A DNA stretch of 24,385 nt from Bacteroidota bacterium (GCA_016709725.1 JADJMG010000026.1:1-24385); one strand, 5' to 3'. Positions 8,412-17,229 are shown, counted from the first letter of the stretch. A program made the numbers and translations. The notes: a model not told the origin generated them from the sequence alone.

Positions 8412-9716
8412 ATGGCTGAAATTGTAAGAATGCCCAAGATGTCGGACACCATGACCGAAGGCGTATTAGTGAAATGGCATAAGAAAGTAGGTGATACTGT
8501 AAAGAGCGGTGAGCTTGTTGCAGAAGTGGAGACAGACAAAGCCACGATGGAATTTGAATCGTACCAAGCCGGCACACTTTTATACCTTGGTGTTGAAGAA
8601 GGAAAAGCAATTCCGGTAGATGGAATTTTAGCAATCATGGGGAAACCCGGAGAAGATTTTAAAGATCTTTTAGCATCCGCACAGAAAGAAGACGCAGCAA
8701 AAGCAGCACCTGCAGCCGCTGCACCTGCTGAGCCCGTAGCCGCAGCAAAACCTGCAGCGCAAGTAAGTGCAAGCACTGTAGCTGCACCTCCTACTCCAAC
8801 GATTTCAGCTCCTAAAGTGCAAGAAATTGTTCACTCTGCAAATGGCGATGAGCGTTTAAAAGTATCTCCATTAGCAAAACGATTAGCCACTGAAAAAGGC
8901 ATTGACCTTGGCATGTTGAAAGGATCAGGCGAACACGGTCGAATTGTAAAACGCGATATCGATTGGTTCAAACCGGGAAGCTTTGTTCAAGGATCTACTT
9001 TGTCGGCGAAAGCAGTTACCAAAGAAAGTTTTGAAGAAGTAACGGTGACGCAGATGAGAAAAACTATTGCGCGTCGTTTAGCTGAAAGCAAATTTACAGC
9101 GCCTCACTTCTACCTTACCATGGACATTGACATGGACGAAGTAGTTCGTGCTCGTGAAAGTATTAATCAAGTTACTCAAGTTAAAATATCGTTCAACGAT
9201 TTTGTGGTGAAAGCCGTTGCTACATCACTTCGTGAACATCCCGCAGTGAATTCAGCGTGGTTGGGCGATCGCATTCGTTACAATCATCATATTCATATTG
9301 GTGTTGCAGTAGCTGTGGAAGATGGTCTTTTAGTACCCGTTGTACGCTTTGCCGATAGCAAGTCGTTAAGTCAAATTGCAGTTGAAGTAAAAGAATTTGC
9401 AAAAAGAGCCAAAGACAAAAAATTACAACCGCAAGACTGGGAAGGCAATACATTTACCATTTCCAATTTAGGAATGTTCAATATTGAATCCTTTACAGCG
9501 ATTATTAATCCGCCCGATGCACGTATCCTCGCTATTGGTGCCATCAAACAAATTCCAGTGGTGAAAAATGGAATGGTACAACCTGGCAACGTCATGAAAG
9601 TAACGTTGAGTTGCGATCACCGTGTTGTAGATGGTGTAGTGGGATCTAAATTCTTAAACACTTTCAAAGCACTTTTAGAGAATCCGATTGTAATGTTGGG
9701 GCAGGGGAATATTTAA
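8412..9716 (+). CDS. pdhC: Pyruvate dehydrogenase E2, dihydrolipoamide acetyltransferase
   Basis: E2 forms the core of the pyruvate dehydrogenase complex and passes acetyl groups from lipoyl-lysine to CoA. The 434-residue reading is intact. Residues 1-75 are one lipoyl domain, with Lys43 in VETDKATMEFES as the expected lipoylation site. An Ala/Pro-rich linker follows (about 95-135), then a peripheral subunit-binding domain (about 150-190, VSPLAKRLATEKGIDL...GSGEHGRIVKRDI) and the catalytic domain with MRKTIARRLAESK, FTISNLGMF and the active-site DHRVVDG (His near 403). Family members with one, two or three lipoyl domains exist; this has one. The start follows a repeat arm directly, leaving no obvious Shine-Dalgarno site, as is common in Bacteroidota. 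It follows pdhA on the same strand. Confidence 0.97.
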   Translation: MAEIVRMPKMSDTMTEGVLVKWHKKVGDTVKSGELVAEVETDKATMEFESYQAGTLLYLGVEEGKAIPVDGILAIMGKPGEDFKDLLASAQKEDAAKAAPAAAAPAEPVAAAKPAAQVSASTVAAPPTPTISAPKVQEIVHSANGDERLKVSPLAKRLATEKGIDLGMLKGSGEHGRIVKRDIDWFKPGSFVQGSTLSAKAVTKESFEEVTVTQMRKTIARRLAESKFTAPHFYLTMDIDMDEVVRARESINQVTQVKISFNDFVVKAVATSLREHPAVNSAWLGDRIRYNHHIHIGVAVAVEDGLLVPVVRFADSKSLSQIAVEVKEFAKRAKDKKLQPQDWEGNTFTISNLGMFNIESFTAIINPPDARILAIGAIKQIPVVKNGMVQPGNVMKVTLSCDHRVVDGVVGSKFLNTFKALLENPIVMLGQGNI

Positions 9717-9800
9717 TTCAGAATGCAGAATTCAGTCGCGAGGCTTCGCGATCAGAATTGCTGCGCTCTGTAGACAAGCCTGCCTGCTGCAGGCAGATTC
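9717..9800. repeat. Palindromic intergenic repeats after pdhC
   Basis: After one copy of the gaatgcagaattcag unit come two hairpins. The first is TCGCGA / TCGCGA (9736-9741 and 9746-9751) with a 4-base loop. The second is CTGCCTGC / GCAGGCAG (9780-9787 and 9789-9796) around one base. A diverged relative of the second, cctgctgcag, occurs at 21702-21711. Neither has a T tract, so a terminator role is possible but unproven. Confidence 0.6.
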
Positions 9801-9841
9801 GTATCGGATAGCGATTAGTTATCGGCCATTAATAAACTACA

Positions 9842-10504
9842 ATGAAAATTAGATTTACATGCATTTTTATACTTTTTGCATTTGTTTCCTATAGTCAATC
9901 CAAGGAACTTGATACAACCTTATATAATTATGTTTTAAAATCACCAAGAACTCATAACTTTAATCGGTTAGCTGATTTCCTAGTTAAAGATTCTCAAAAT
10001 GAGAAGGAAACAGTAGAAAAGATTTACTATTGGATTTGTCAAAACATTGGGTATGATTATGCTTTGTCAAGAAAATTCAAAAGTAGCACGGAGCAACTTT
10101 CAGTTAAAAATATATTAAAAAATAAAAAGACAATTTGTTCAGGATATTCTAACTTATTTAAGAGCTTTTGTGATTATGCGAAAATTGAATGTGTAATTAT
10201 TTCAGGAAAATCAAAACAATTTGGAGGGAAAATTGCAAAGCATGCATGGAATGCGGTGAACATCCATAATAAATGGTATTTAATTGACAATACATGGGGA
10301 GCTGGGTATCTTACCAAAGGTGGAAACTTTGAAAGGCAGTTGGAAATGGAATATTTATTTACAAACCCAAACGATTTTATCATTGAACATTTTCCAAATG
10401 ATTCCACATTTCAGTTACTTGAAAAACCTATAACTAATAATGATTTTGAAAGTAGCTCTTTTGAAATTCTAAGAGAGAAAAAGTTTAAAGATATTTTAGA
10501 TTAG
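9842..10504 (+). CDS. Exported transglutaminase-like cysteine protein
   Basis: The 220-residue reading begins with a clear signal peptide (MKIRFTCIFILFAFVSYSQS). The papain-like transglutaminase core is visible: EKIYYWICQNIGYDY, then Cys99 in KTICSGYSNLF, His134 in KHAWNAVNI and Asp149 in WYLIDNTWGAG, the expected Cys-His-Asp triad in the right order and spacing. It resembles bacterial proteins of the transglutaminase/protease-like superfamily (kyphoscoliosis peptidase relatives); whether it cleaves, cross-links or hydrolyses is unknown. It should act in the periplasm or at the surface. It is AT-rich compared with the PDH genes, stands alone on plus, and is followed by a long attC-like sequence, so it may be an acquired cassette. 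Confidence 0.85.
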   Translation: MKIRFTCIFILFAFVSYSQSKELDTTLYNYVLKSPRTHNFNRLADFLVKDSQNEKETVEKIYYWICQNIGYDYALSRKFKSSTEQLSVKNILKNKKTICSGYSNLFKSFCDYAKIECVIISGKSKQFGGKIAKHAWNAVNIHNKWYLIDNTWGAGYLTKGGNFERQLEMEYLFTNPNDFIIEHFPNDSTFQLLEKPITNNDFESSSFEILREKKFKDILD

Positions 10505-10548
10505 ATTCTTGCTTAAGAATTAAGCTTAATCTAAGCAAATTAATGGTA

Positions 10549-10757
10549 GCTAACAACCGCTTGGTCGCAATTTAATTTAACAATAGTTTTCTGGTTACCA
10601 AACTTCCCTTCTCACCCATTTCTACAGTGAAAGAACTAAATAATTGCAAATTAGGTTATGGTAAACATTTGTTTCATTCATTGCGATTATTTAGTTTTAC
10701 CTTCTGTGGCTCGCCCACATTGCAAAATCAAACTAAACCATGCCTGAAACGTTTGCG
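10549..10757 (+). repeat. attC-like recombination site candidate 1
   Basis: The left end GCTAACAACCGCTTGGT (10549-10565) is partly complementary to the right end ACCATGC...GTTTGC (10737-10756): GCTAAC pairs with GTTTGC except one base, and TTGGT/GC pairs with ACCATGC. Inside, aactaaataattgcaa (10634-10649) and ttgcgattatttagtt (10681-10696) form a 16-bp stem with one mismatch around a 31-base loop. A bulged, imperfect palindrome ending in AAC and GTT core triplets is the layout of integron attC sites, although this one is long. Confidence 0.45.
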
Positions 10758-10798
10758 TGAGTTTATTATGTAATCTAAAAACATATAAATTCTTCTAT

Positions 10799-11245
10799 GT
10801 GAAAAATATTCTGAACTTTATTACTGTTTTGACATCATTCTTTTTATTAAATTCATGTGCAAACTATACAATTCCAATGGATAGTTTTAAACAACAATTC
10901 GCTGGAATTGATTCAACAACATTGGAACAAGTAAAAGTGAGAGGTCCAATGGGTGAATCCTTTGAATATCCTGCCAATCCAATTAAGATAATTCATTGTC
11001 TTGATAAAAAGGGTCAAGAGATTAAATTAGAAAATAAGCCATCCATTGAAATAAGATTTACCCACGGACAAGAAAACAAAAGAACTATTTTTTATTTTGA
11101 CAGAGTTATAATCAGTGATAGTAATGTAGTTGGAGTTCAATCAAGGTTTATTTCTGCAATTGGAAAAAGTATTCCATTGCATGATATAACAAAAATTGAA
11201 GTCCAAGATGGGAAGAAGGATTTCAAATATGTGTCACAGAAATAA
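10799..11245 (+). CDS. Putative lipoprotein of unknown function
   Basis: I chose the GTG at 10799 because it directly opens a lipoprotein signal, MKNILNFITVLTSFFLLNSC, with a lipobox LLNSC whose Cys is residue 20. An in-frame GTG at 10757 would add 14 residues before the signal. The mature part of about 128 residues (FKQQFAGIDSTTLEQV, KVRGPMGESFEYPANPIKII, FYFDRVIISDSNVVG, IPLHDITKIEVQDGKK) looks beta-rich, and the last segment resembles short Bacteroidota proteins that end in a KIEVQDGKK-type strand. I do not recognise a named family. It lies between two attC-like sequences. Confidence 0.75.
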   Translation: MKNILNFITVLTSFFLLNSCANYTIPMDSFKQQFAGIDSTTLEQVKVRGPMGESFEYPANPIKIIHCLDKKGQEIKLENKPSIEIRFTHGQENKRTIFYFDRVIISDSNVVGVQSRFISAIGKSIPLHDITKIEVQDGKKDFKYVSQK

Positions 11246-11254
11246 AACTACCAC

Positions 11255-11286
11255 CAATTCGGATCTGCAACCTGTTAGCGCTAAAT
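11255..11286 (+). repeat. Partial attC-like end (candidate 2, right half only)
   Basis: About 30 bases after the lipoprotein stop comes CAACCTGTTAGCGCTAA. GTTAGCG (11274-11280) equals the right end of candidate 3, and TTAGCGCTAA is itself a perfect 10-base palindrome. No matching left half was found, so this may be a truncated site or chance. Confidence 0.3.
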
Positions 11287-11387
11287 CTCCAAAATAAACT
11301 CCTTACTTCATTTGATTTTATATAGCATATTTTACATTTCGTTTTAAGTATCAGACGAACTACTTTAAACTTATATAAACGATTTGA

Positions 11388-12032
11388 ATGACAAATAGAA
11401 AATTAACATTAAAGCAAATGATTAAGAAATATTTGGTTTTGATTTGTTTGGTAATTTCTGTCATTTTAATTGTTATAGCAGCCTCAGTTTATCCAGGCGG
11501 ATCATTGCTTGACAAAAATTCCATAGGGTTTGACTGGTCAAAAAATTACATTAGCAATTTGTTCGCAGCAAAAGCAATAAATGATTCTGAAAACCCTAGC
11601 AGGATTTGGGCAACTATTGGAATGGCTTTTCACTCGATTGGTTATGGAATTTTTTTTATCAATATGTCAAAAAAGATCTCTTCAATACAATGGGCTAAAA
11701 TTTTAAAATTTATTGGCGTTACCAACATTATATTTATTTTCTTAATTGCAACACCTTTGCATGACTTGGGAGTAATATCGATCATTTTAACATTGATTGG
11801 ATTATTTACTATTACTGTATTAATCTTCAAGTCAAAACTTCATTTGCTTAAATTCTGCTGTATTATTTGCTTATTAACTTATTACTGTTTCTTTACCGTT
11901 TTTGGTTTAGGTTATTTGGGTTTGTCCGTCATTATGCAGAAAGTATATATTATAAGCTCCATGCTATTAGTTTTAGGACTAGAGTATTTTACCAAATATG
12001 ATGACTATAATCGAATTAAATCAGGAGATTAA
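11388..12032 (+). CDS. DUF998-like multi-pass membrane protein
   Basis: The 214-residue protein has about six hydrophobic segments: roughly 14-32, 75-95, 102-120, 126-146, 153-175 and 182-198. After the first comes YPGGSLLDKNSIGFDWSKNY and ISNLFAAKAINDSENPS, which resembles the conserved YPGG...D and NxxS loop of the DUF998 family of integral membrane proteins; GMAFHSIGYGIFF follows in the second helix. Function of this family is not established. The reading is intact, AT-rich and isolated, with 142 bases before it and an attC-like sequence starting 19 bases after its stop. Confidence 0.7.
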   Translation: MTNRKLTLKQMIKKYLVLICLVISVILIVIAASVYPGGSLLDKNSIGFDWSKNYISNLFAAKAINDSENPSRIWATIGMAFHSIGYGIFFINMSKKISSIQWAKILKFIGVTNIIFIFLIATPLHDLGVISIILTLIGLFTITVLIFKSKLHLLKFCCIICLLTYYCFFTVFGLGYLGLSVIMQKVYIISSMLLVLGLEYFTKYDDYNRIKSGD

Positions 12033-12050
12033 AATACATAAGCAACGAAA

Positions 12051-12182
12051 CAATAACATCGGCATGGTAAAATGGCGGTCCAAGTGCTTTCTAAAAACAG
12101 TTGTAAAAAGTTAAAACATTTGTGGTTTCTAAGTTGAAAATTGCTAATTTTCCGCCACATTCACCAAGAAGAATCGTTAGCG
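12051..12182 (+). repeat. attC-like recombination site candidate 3
   Basis: This is the best-formed of the series at 132 bases. Left-arm GGTAAAATGGCGG (12065-12078) pairs with right-arm CCGCCACATTCACC (12152-12165) over 11 positions with two mismatches and one bulged base. Outside these are AATAAC on the left (12052-12057) and GTTAGCG on the right (12176-12182), whose AAC and GTT triplets pair. The bulge plus outer core triplets separated by unpaired spacers is the folded attC pattern. Confidence 0.5.
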
Positions 12183-12237
12183 GTCATTGAAGAGAGAAAC
12201 AAAATAAAAAAAAAATAAACAATCAAATAATAAATAT

Positions 12238-12600
12238 ATGAAATTTTCAAAACTAGTGCCCAGTGTGTTCTATATCGACATTTCCGACGGACTAAAATTG
12301 TTTGTTGATTGTCTGCAATTTTCGATTGAACACGAAGATTTAAAAACTTCTCAACCTTATTGTGTTTTAGTAAAAGACGGAATAAGGATTATGGTTTTTC
12401 AAGACGAGACATTAGCCAAAGAACATTATCCTGAGCTAAGGATTGAAACGGATAATATTGAAGAAGTGTATGCAAAGGTATCGGCTTCTCATCCTCATTT
12501 ACTGCACCCAAATCTCAATAAAGTTACACCCAGACCTTGGGGTGCCAAAGAATTTGCTATTGGTGATAAGCAAGTTGGTATACGATTCCAGCAATGGTAA
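12238..12600 (+). CDS. VOC superfamily (glyoxalase/bleomycin-resistance-like) protein
   Basis: The 120-residue reading opens MKFSKLVPSVFYIDISDGLK, the first beta-alpha-beta unit of a vicinal oxygen chelate domain, followed by CLQFSIEHEDLKT, YCVLVKDGIRIMVFQDE, LRIETDNIEEVYAKVSA, and the usual end PRPWGAKEFAIGDKQVGIRFQQW (split here around the fold's RPWG and GIRF strands). Members include lyases, dioxygenases and drug-binding resistance proteins; most small stand-alone genes like this are uncharacterised, so substrate is unknown. The start is ATG with an A-rich leader. It stands alone between attC-like sequences. Confidence 0.88.
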   Translation: MKFSKLVPSVFYIDISDGLKLFVDCLQFSIEHEDLKTSQPYCVLVKDGIRIMVFQDETLAKEHYPELRIETDNIEEVYAKVSASHPHLLHPNLNKVTPRPWGAKEFAIGDKQVGIRFQQW

Positions 12601-12615
12601 ACACCTATTAAAATG

Positions 12616-12684
12616 TACAAAACAACGATGTAATTTTAAGTTCTGCAAAAATAATTACAAACCTGCCTTCAGCAAGTTAGCCTG
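12616..12684 (+). repeat. attC-like recombination site candidate 4 (weak)
   Basis: Just after the VOC gene, TGTAATTTT (12629-12637) can pair with AAAATAATTACA further on (about 12648-12660) with extra bases on the right. GTTAGCC (12676-12682) lies at the right end. The ACAAAACAAC stretch at the left supplies an AAC triplet. Weaker than candidates 3 and 6. Confidence 0.3.
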
Positions 12685-12740
12685 TTTACTACATGTCAGT
12701 TTGTAATCAATAGAAATTAGTTAGGTAAAATTAAAAACCG

Positions 12741-14994
12741 ATGAATAGAATAATCGCAACATTTTTAGTTTATTTCTACTTTTCCAAAATAATCATTGCT
12801 CAAAATATATTGATAGAAGGAGTAATAAAAGATTCGGAACAAAAAGAAGCACTGCCCTATGCAAATATTTTTTTACAGGAAAGTTATTCTGGGACTATAA
12901 GTAATCTAAACGGGCAATTTAGAATCATTATTCCAGAAGAAAAAAGAAGTGACAGTTTAGTAGTATCATATATAGGATACAAAACACAAACTTTTAGTAT
13001 ATCAAAAATTAAAAAACATTTGGAAGTGTTTTTAGAAAAAGACCTACACTCCCTTAATGAAGTGATAATTACTGAATATACAGCAGAATCTATTGTTAAA
13101 CAAGCCATAGAAAAAATTTCAAGTAATTACTATTCTAAACCTTATAAACTCACCGGTTTTTATAGAGTTACATCCAAAAAAGACAATAGTTACATCCATT
13201 TATCTGAAGCTGTTTTTGAAATTTTTCAATCTAAAATTGACAAGCATACACAACAATTTAAGTTGGAAAAGATGCGCGCTATAAAAGATGAAAAAGCATC
13301 AAAAGGCATTGAATTAGGACTTAGGCCAAACGGACTCTATGAGTTTGACATTGTGAATAATGTAGATGATTTAGAATTACTAAACAAAAATGGGCTTAAA
13401 CTGCATACATTTAAATTAGAAGATTCGGAGTTTGTTAACGGGAAAGAACTCTACAAAATTTCATTTGACCAAAAGATTATTAAAAAATCTGGATATAAAG
13501 GTTATATGCTAATTGATAAAGAAACATTTGCCTTTGTTTATTTTAATATTCAACTAAGTCCAATAGGTGTTGCTTACTACAAATTTGGAGATGCGTCAAC
13601 ACGAGCATTAATGAAAATAGTAGGAATAAATATTGATATGAGTAGAAACAATTATCAAATCCAGTACAAAAGATTTGGTGACAAGTACTATTTAAACAAT
13701 GTTGGTAACGATGCAACACTAACTTTTAAAAGTGATAGAGAACACTACAATTTTCAAGCTGATACAAGAGTAGATTATTTGATAACAAAAATTGAAACAG
13801 AAAATGTTAGGCAATTCACAAATGAAGAAACATTAGGACAAGGCAAATTTATTGAACAACAAAACTCAATTTATGATGCTGATTTTTGGAAAAACTATAA
13901 CATCATGCTACCCACAAGTGATTTTAATGAAATTGCATCAAAGTTAGAAGCCAATAACAGAGCCAATAATATAAAAAATGAAATTGAAGAACAGTTAAAC
14001 AAGTTGCCAAAAGATAAATCAATTAGAGTTGATTCGATCTTAAGATTTTATAATAATAAAAACCTGTTTAATGGTACTATTCTGATTGCTTCTGAAGAAA
14101 AAATAATACTTGAAAAAAAGTTACAACAATGCCATTACAGAAAATAAACTGAACTCACAATTCAGAATAGGTTCATTAAGTAAGACTTTTACTTCAATGA
14201 TAATTGCCCAACTTGTACATGAAAATAAATTAAATTATGGAGATACCATTAGTAAATATTTACCAAATTATTCCAACGGAAAGGTTACAATTAGTCAGCT
14301 ATTAAGCCATCAATCAGGCATTCCAAATTTCTTAGCCAACGATGCCTATTTGTCAAAAATTTTAACTGGTAAATATACGCTTGAAGAAATTGTGACTATG
14401 TTTTGTAGTGATACTTTAGAATTTGAATCTGGAAGTAAATTTGAGTATTCCAACTCGAATTATGTGATATTGAGTTTAATTTCCGAAAAAATTATTGGTA
14501 AAGATTACAGTGAAATTTTGAGCCAAAATATCTTCAAACCGCTAAATATGGAGGATACTTATTATGGAGAAATTAAAGAGAGAGAAAATCTTGTGACCGC
14601 TTTTTTGTATGGTAAACCAGAGCCCATATATGATGCACAAAATGTGGGTGGAGCTGGCGGAATTACTTCTACAGCTTCTGACCTATTAAAGTGGAGCAAT
14701 GCCCTAGATAGTGAACAAATTCTTCCTCAATCAAAAATTGAATATTTACTTACCCCACAGGCTGAATACAATGATTGGGATGCCTATTATGGATACGGAT
14801 GGATGATAGACAGATATATGTTCTCTGCGTCAAAAAAACACAAAATAAATTATCATCCAGGCACTGATTTTGGATTCTATTCAATGTTCGTAAAACAACC
14901 TGATTTAGGAATTACAATTATAATGTTGAATAATACAGGAGATTTCCCAAGATTTGAAATGACAGAGCTAATCTTAAACGAGCTGAATAAATGA
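12741..14994 (+). CDS. Carboxypeptidase-regulatory-like domain fused to a serine hydrolase (class C beta-lactamase fold), one frameshift
   Basis: After a signal peptide (MNRIIATFLVYFYFSKIIIA) comes a CarboxypepD_reg-like domain (about residues 24-105): IEGVIKDSEQKEALPYANIF, GTISNLNGQF, VVSYIGYKTQTF and LNEVIITEY. A long middle region (about 110-430) follows, with AIEKISSNYYSKPYKLTGFY and YKGYMLIDKETFAFVYFN, as in Bacteroidota outer-surface proteins of unknown role. The last ~290 residues are a serine hydrolase: IGSLSKTFTSM (SxxK nucleophile), LLSHQSGIP, FEYSNSNYVIL (YxN) and NYHPGTDFGFYSM (HxG). An A7 run at 14114-14120 breaks the frame; six As would give LEKSYNNAITEN and one ~750-residue protein. 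The two pieces overlap (12741-14147 and 14110-14994). It probably acts in the periplasm or at the surface on peptides or esters; the substrate is unknown. Confidence 0.85.
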
Positions 14995-14996
14995 CT

Positions 14997-15130
14997 TTAG
15001 CAAACAAAACCTTCCCATAAGTGGCAGTTTAGTGGTTAAATCAAGCTTTGTGCTTCTATCAAAGTTTGTGTTTGGTTGACAGTGAAGTGCATCGAGCCAG
15101 AAGCCTTAGGACGCCACCTTAGAGAAGCTA
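14997..15130 (+). repeat. attC-like recombination site candidate 5
   Basis: Starting two bases after the hydrolase stop, TTAGCAAACAAAACCTTCCC leads to ATAAGTGGC (15018-15024 region), which pairs with GCCACCTTA (15113-15121) on the right. A short stem CTTTG...CAAAG lies inside (about 15045-15064). The right end reads GAAGCTAC where a GTTAGC-like core would be expected, so the last bases may be lost. The remaining 130 bases up to the convergent minus-strand ORF hold nothing I recognise. Confidence 0.4.
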
Positions 15131-15263
15131 CAAAATGATAGCAATCAGTTATCAGAAATTTTATGAAACATCTTACCTTTTTCAATAAAACGCAATAAAA
15201 GCGTTTAAGCGATTCTAAAAAAATACAACAGAAAATCCTTTAAATAAAACCAAATTCATTACT

Positions 15264-15461
15264 CTATACACTAAAAACATCTTCTAATTCATTCGACAAT
15301 GAATTTAATATCGTTGAATAATCAGGAACCGCTTCACCGATTACATTAACAAGATGCTTTTGTGTTTGATTCCCTTCCGTAAGGGAAATAATATCCATCC
15401 ATAATTGAGTCGCCTGTAGTTGAAGTTTAGCAAATAAGAAATTTTGTTTCATCAGAACCAT
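15264..15461 (-). CDS. Short hypothetical protein, or frameshifted tail
   Basis: The 65-residue reading (MVLMKQNFLFAKLQLQATQL, WMDIISLTEGNQTQKH, LNSLSNELEDVFSV) is helical and looks like real protein. Its frame stays open upstream past 15461 (PNGDAANYFFNTIDSRRN), overlapping the last codons of the S74 fibre gene. Two explanations fit: a separate small gene overlapping the end of the fibre gene, or a C-terminal continuation of some neighbour joined by an indel. I do not recognise the family. Confidence 0.45.
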   Translation of the reverse strand: MVLMKQNFLFAKLQLQATQLWMDIISLTEGNQTQKHLVNVIGEAVPDYSTILNSLSNELEDVFSV

Positions 15462-15475
15462 ATTGCGACGTGAAT

Positions 15476-17148
15476 CTATCGTATTGAAGAAGTAGTTTGC
15501 AGCATCTCCATTTGGGTCGTTTCGATATGCTTAATTCGATCAATGACCGAATTCAACAGGGCTTCAAGTTCTTGATTGCGTATAATGAGTTGTTCGTTTT
15601 CATTCGCAAGTTCTTGTACTGCTTTCACCAATGGAACTACAAATTCGGCATAACGTACAGCATACGTATCGTTGGCATTCTGGGGTTTTTTGTACTCCAC
15701 TAAAATCATATCCGGTCTTATACGCTGCATCCTCTACTTCCTGAGCGATGAAGCCGGTGTAACGAACTTGCGCCTTTTCTCCGAATTCATGATTGGCCGA
15801 TAATATAGAATCTTTGTTTTTTTCTGTCAATACATGACATAAATAAGAAGGAATGTCGAGGTTGTATGAAACAGGTCTCAATGCTAAAATAAATGGTAAC
15901 CCGGGAATATTCTCCTGAACATTCCTCTTAAATCGCCCATCAGATAACACACTCCAGTTAACTGCTCCACCAATGGCTGTAACAAATGCATTCCCAATTT
16001 TCACTTGATTGCTTGCCGTTACTACAGCATTATAACCAAGAGCTGTAGCATTTGAAAAACTATTTAAACTAGCATCTGCTAAAGCACCTAAGAAAGTACA
16101 ATTCGAATATGAAGTTTGCAGCATAGCTGCTTGAAAGCCAACAGCGAGGTTGTTACTTCCAGAACTATTCCGCAACGAGTATGAGCCCATGGAGGTGTTA
16201 TTGGAACCTGTTGCATTTACAAATCCAGAATAGGCTCCAAAACCGCAATTATACTTTTCACCAAAGGCTGCATTGGATGTCCCATTATTATTACTGAAAA
16301 GTGAAGAATAACCAAAGGCGCTATTAAGAGTTCCGGTGCTATTAAGTTTCAGCGACCAATTCCCGTACCCGCAATTGAAACCTCCTGTATTATTCAACAA
16401 CGATTCATATCCATAGGCACAATTAAAGGTGCCGGCAGAAGCTGTTGAGAACATAGCATGATACCCGAAGACTTGATTATAGCTTCCTGTAGTCGCAGTA
16501 GTTAATGCTCCAGTGCCAACAGCTGTTGATTGAACACTACTTATTGCATTTTGCATGGCATATGATCCGATGGCTGTATTCGAATATGAATTCGAAGCAT
16601 TCTGAAGCGCAAATGATCCAAGAGCGGTATTGAACTCACCATCCGTGTTCGACAAACCACTTTTAAAACCGATATACACATTATCAAAACCTGCACTGTT
16701 ATTATTCAAACCTGATTGAAATCCGAGAAAAACATTACGACCCGTAGAAGGTCCATCTATGTTGTCTATATAACCACTCCGCTGATTATTAATTTTGAAT
16801 TGGATGGGTTGATTGTCGGTAGTACCAATAAAATTTGCGGGACCATTTCCTGCATTCCCACTTAAACCCCAAGCATTCACAGCTCCTCCTACCGATTGCC
16901 ATACGACACCATCGAAATACATAAACTTAGCACCTGTCAGATCATAAACAAGCAAACCAACGGCGGGTGCAACGATGGCAACTCGCTGCGCTGAGGTCAA
17001 ACGAGGAATCAAAATTCCCTTTATCGGTGGAAACCATATCACATATTGCAGAGGCATGCGGTGTGGGATTGTTAATTCCGATGTTTTGCGCAATTAGCTC
17101 CAAAGAAGAAAGAAGAAGGACTAAAACGAAGAAGTAACATTTTCTCAT
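15476..17148 (-). CDS. Exported fibre protein with S74 (intramolecular chaperone) domain, frameshifted
   Basis: The start at 17148 opens a signal peptide (MRKCYFFVLVLLLSSLELIA, cleavage after Q likely). After a shift near 17000 comes STDKGILIPRLTSAQRVA and VGLLVYD, the usual entry of Bacteroidota tail-fibre-like proteins. A long series of short repeats follows, such as NTALGSFALQNA, NTAIGSYAMQNA and STAVGTGALTTA, resembling the left-handed beta-helix repeats of YadA heads. Then LSDGRFKRNVQENIPGL starts the S74 domain; Ser and Lys five residues apart match the catalytic dyad used for self-cleavage. FIAQEVEDA and, past a shift near 15725, YAEFVVPLVKAVQELANENE form the closing coiled coil. Such proteins trimerise and release the chaperone by autoproteolysis. 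It lies downstream of the kinase/regulator pair with its own promoter. Confidence 0.9.
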
Positions 17149-17171
17149 GGCATAGTTGGATTTACTAATGA

Positions 17172-17179
17172 CAAAAATA
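17172..17179 (-). promoter_or_regulatory. Promoter -7 element of the S74 fibre gene
   Basis: On minus, TATTTTTG fits TAnnTTTG exactly, 23 bases before the fibre ATG at 17148. The palindromic site at 17203-17218 lies about 24 bases further upstream, where an activator would bind. Confidence 0.55.
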
Positions 17180-17202
17180 CGATGCCAAAAATGATGAAGG
17201 AA

Positions 17203-17218
17203 TACTACTTAAGTGGTA
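17203..17218. promoter_or_regulatory. Candidate operator, copy A
   Basis: TACTACTTAAGTGGTA is a palindrome apart from one symmetric position pair (A versus G). It shares 14 of 16 bases with the site at 21261-21276, also upstream of a minus-strand surface-protein gene. A dyad of this size suits a dimeric LuxR/FixJ-type regulator, and one is encoded 12 bases away (stop at 17230). Confidence 0.5.
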
Positions 17219-17229
17219 TAAAGAAATGA

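Noticed and set aside
8402..8776. 124-residue Ala/Ser-rich ORF on minus opposite the start of pdhC
   Set aside because: It is a shadow of the Ala/Pro-rich linker and lipoyl domain of E2; no start context or family resemblance.
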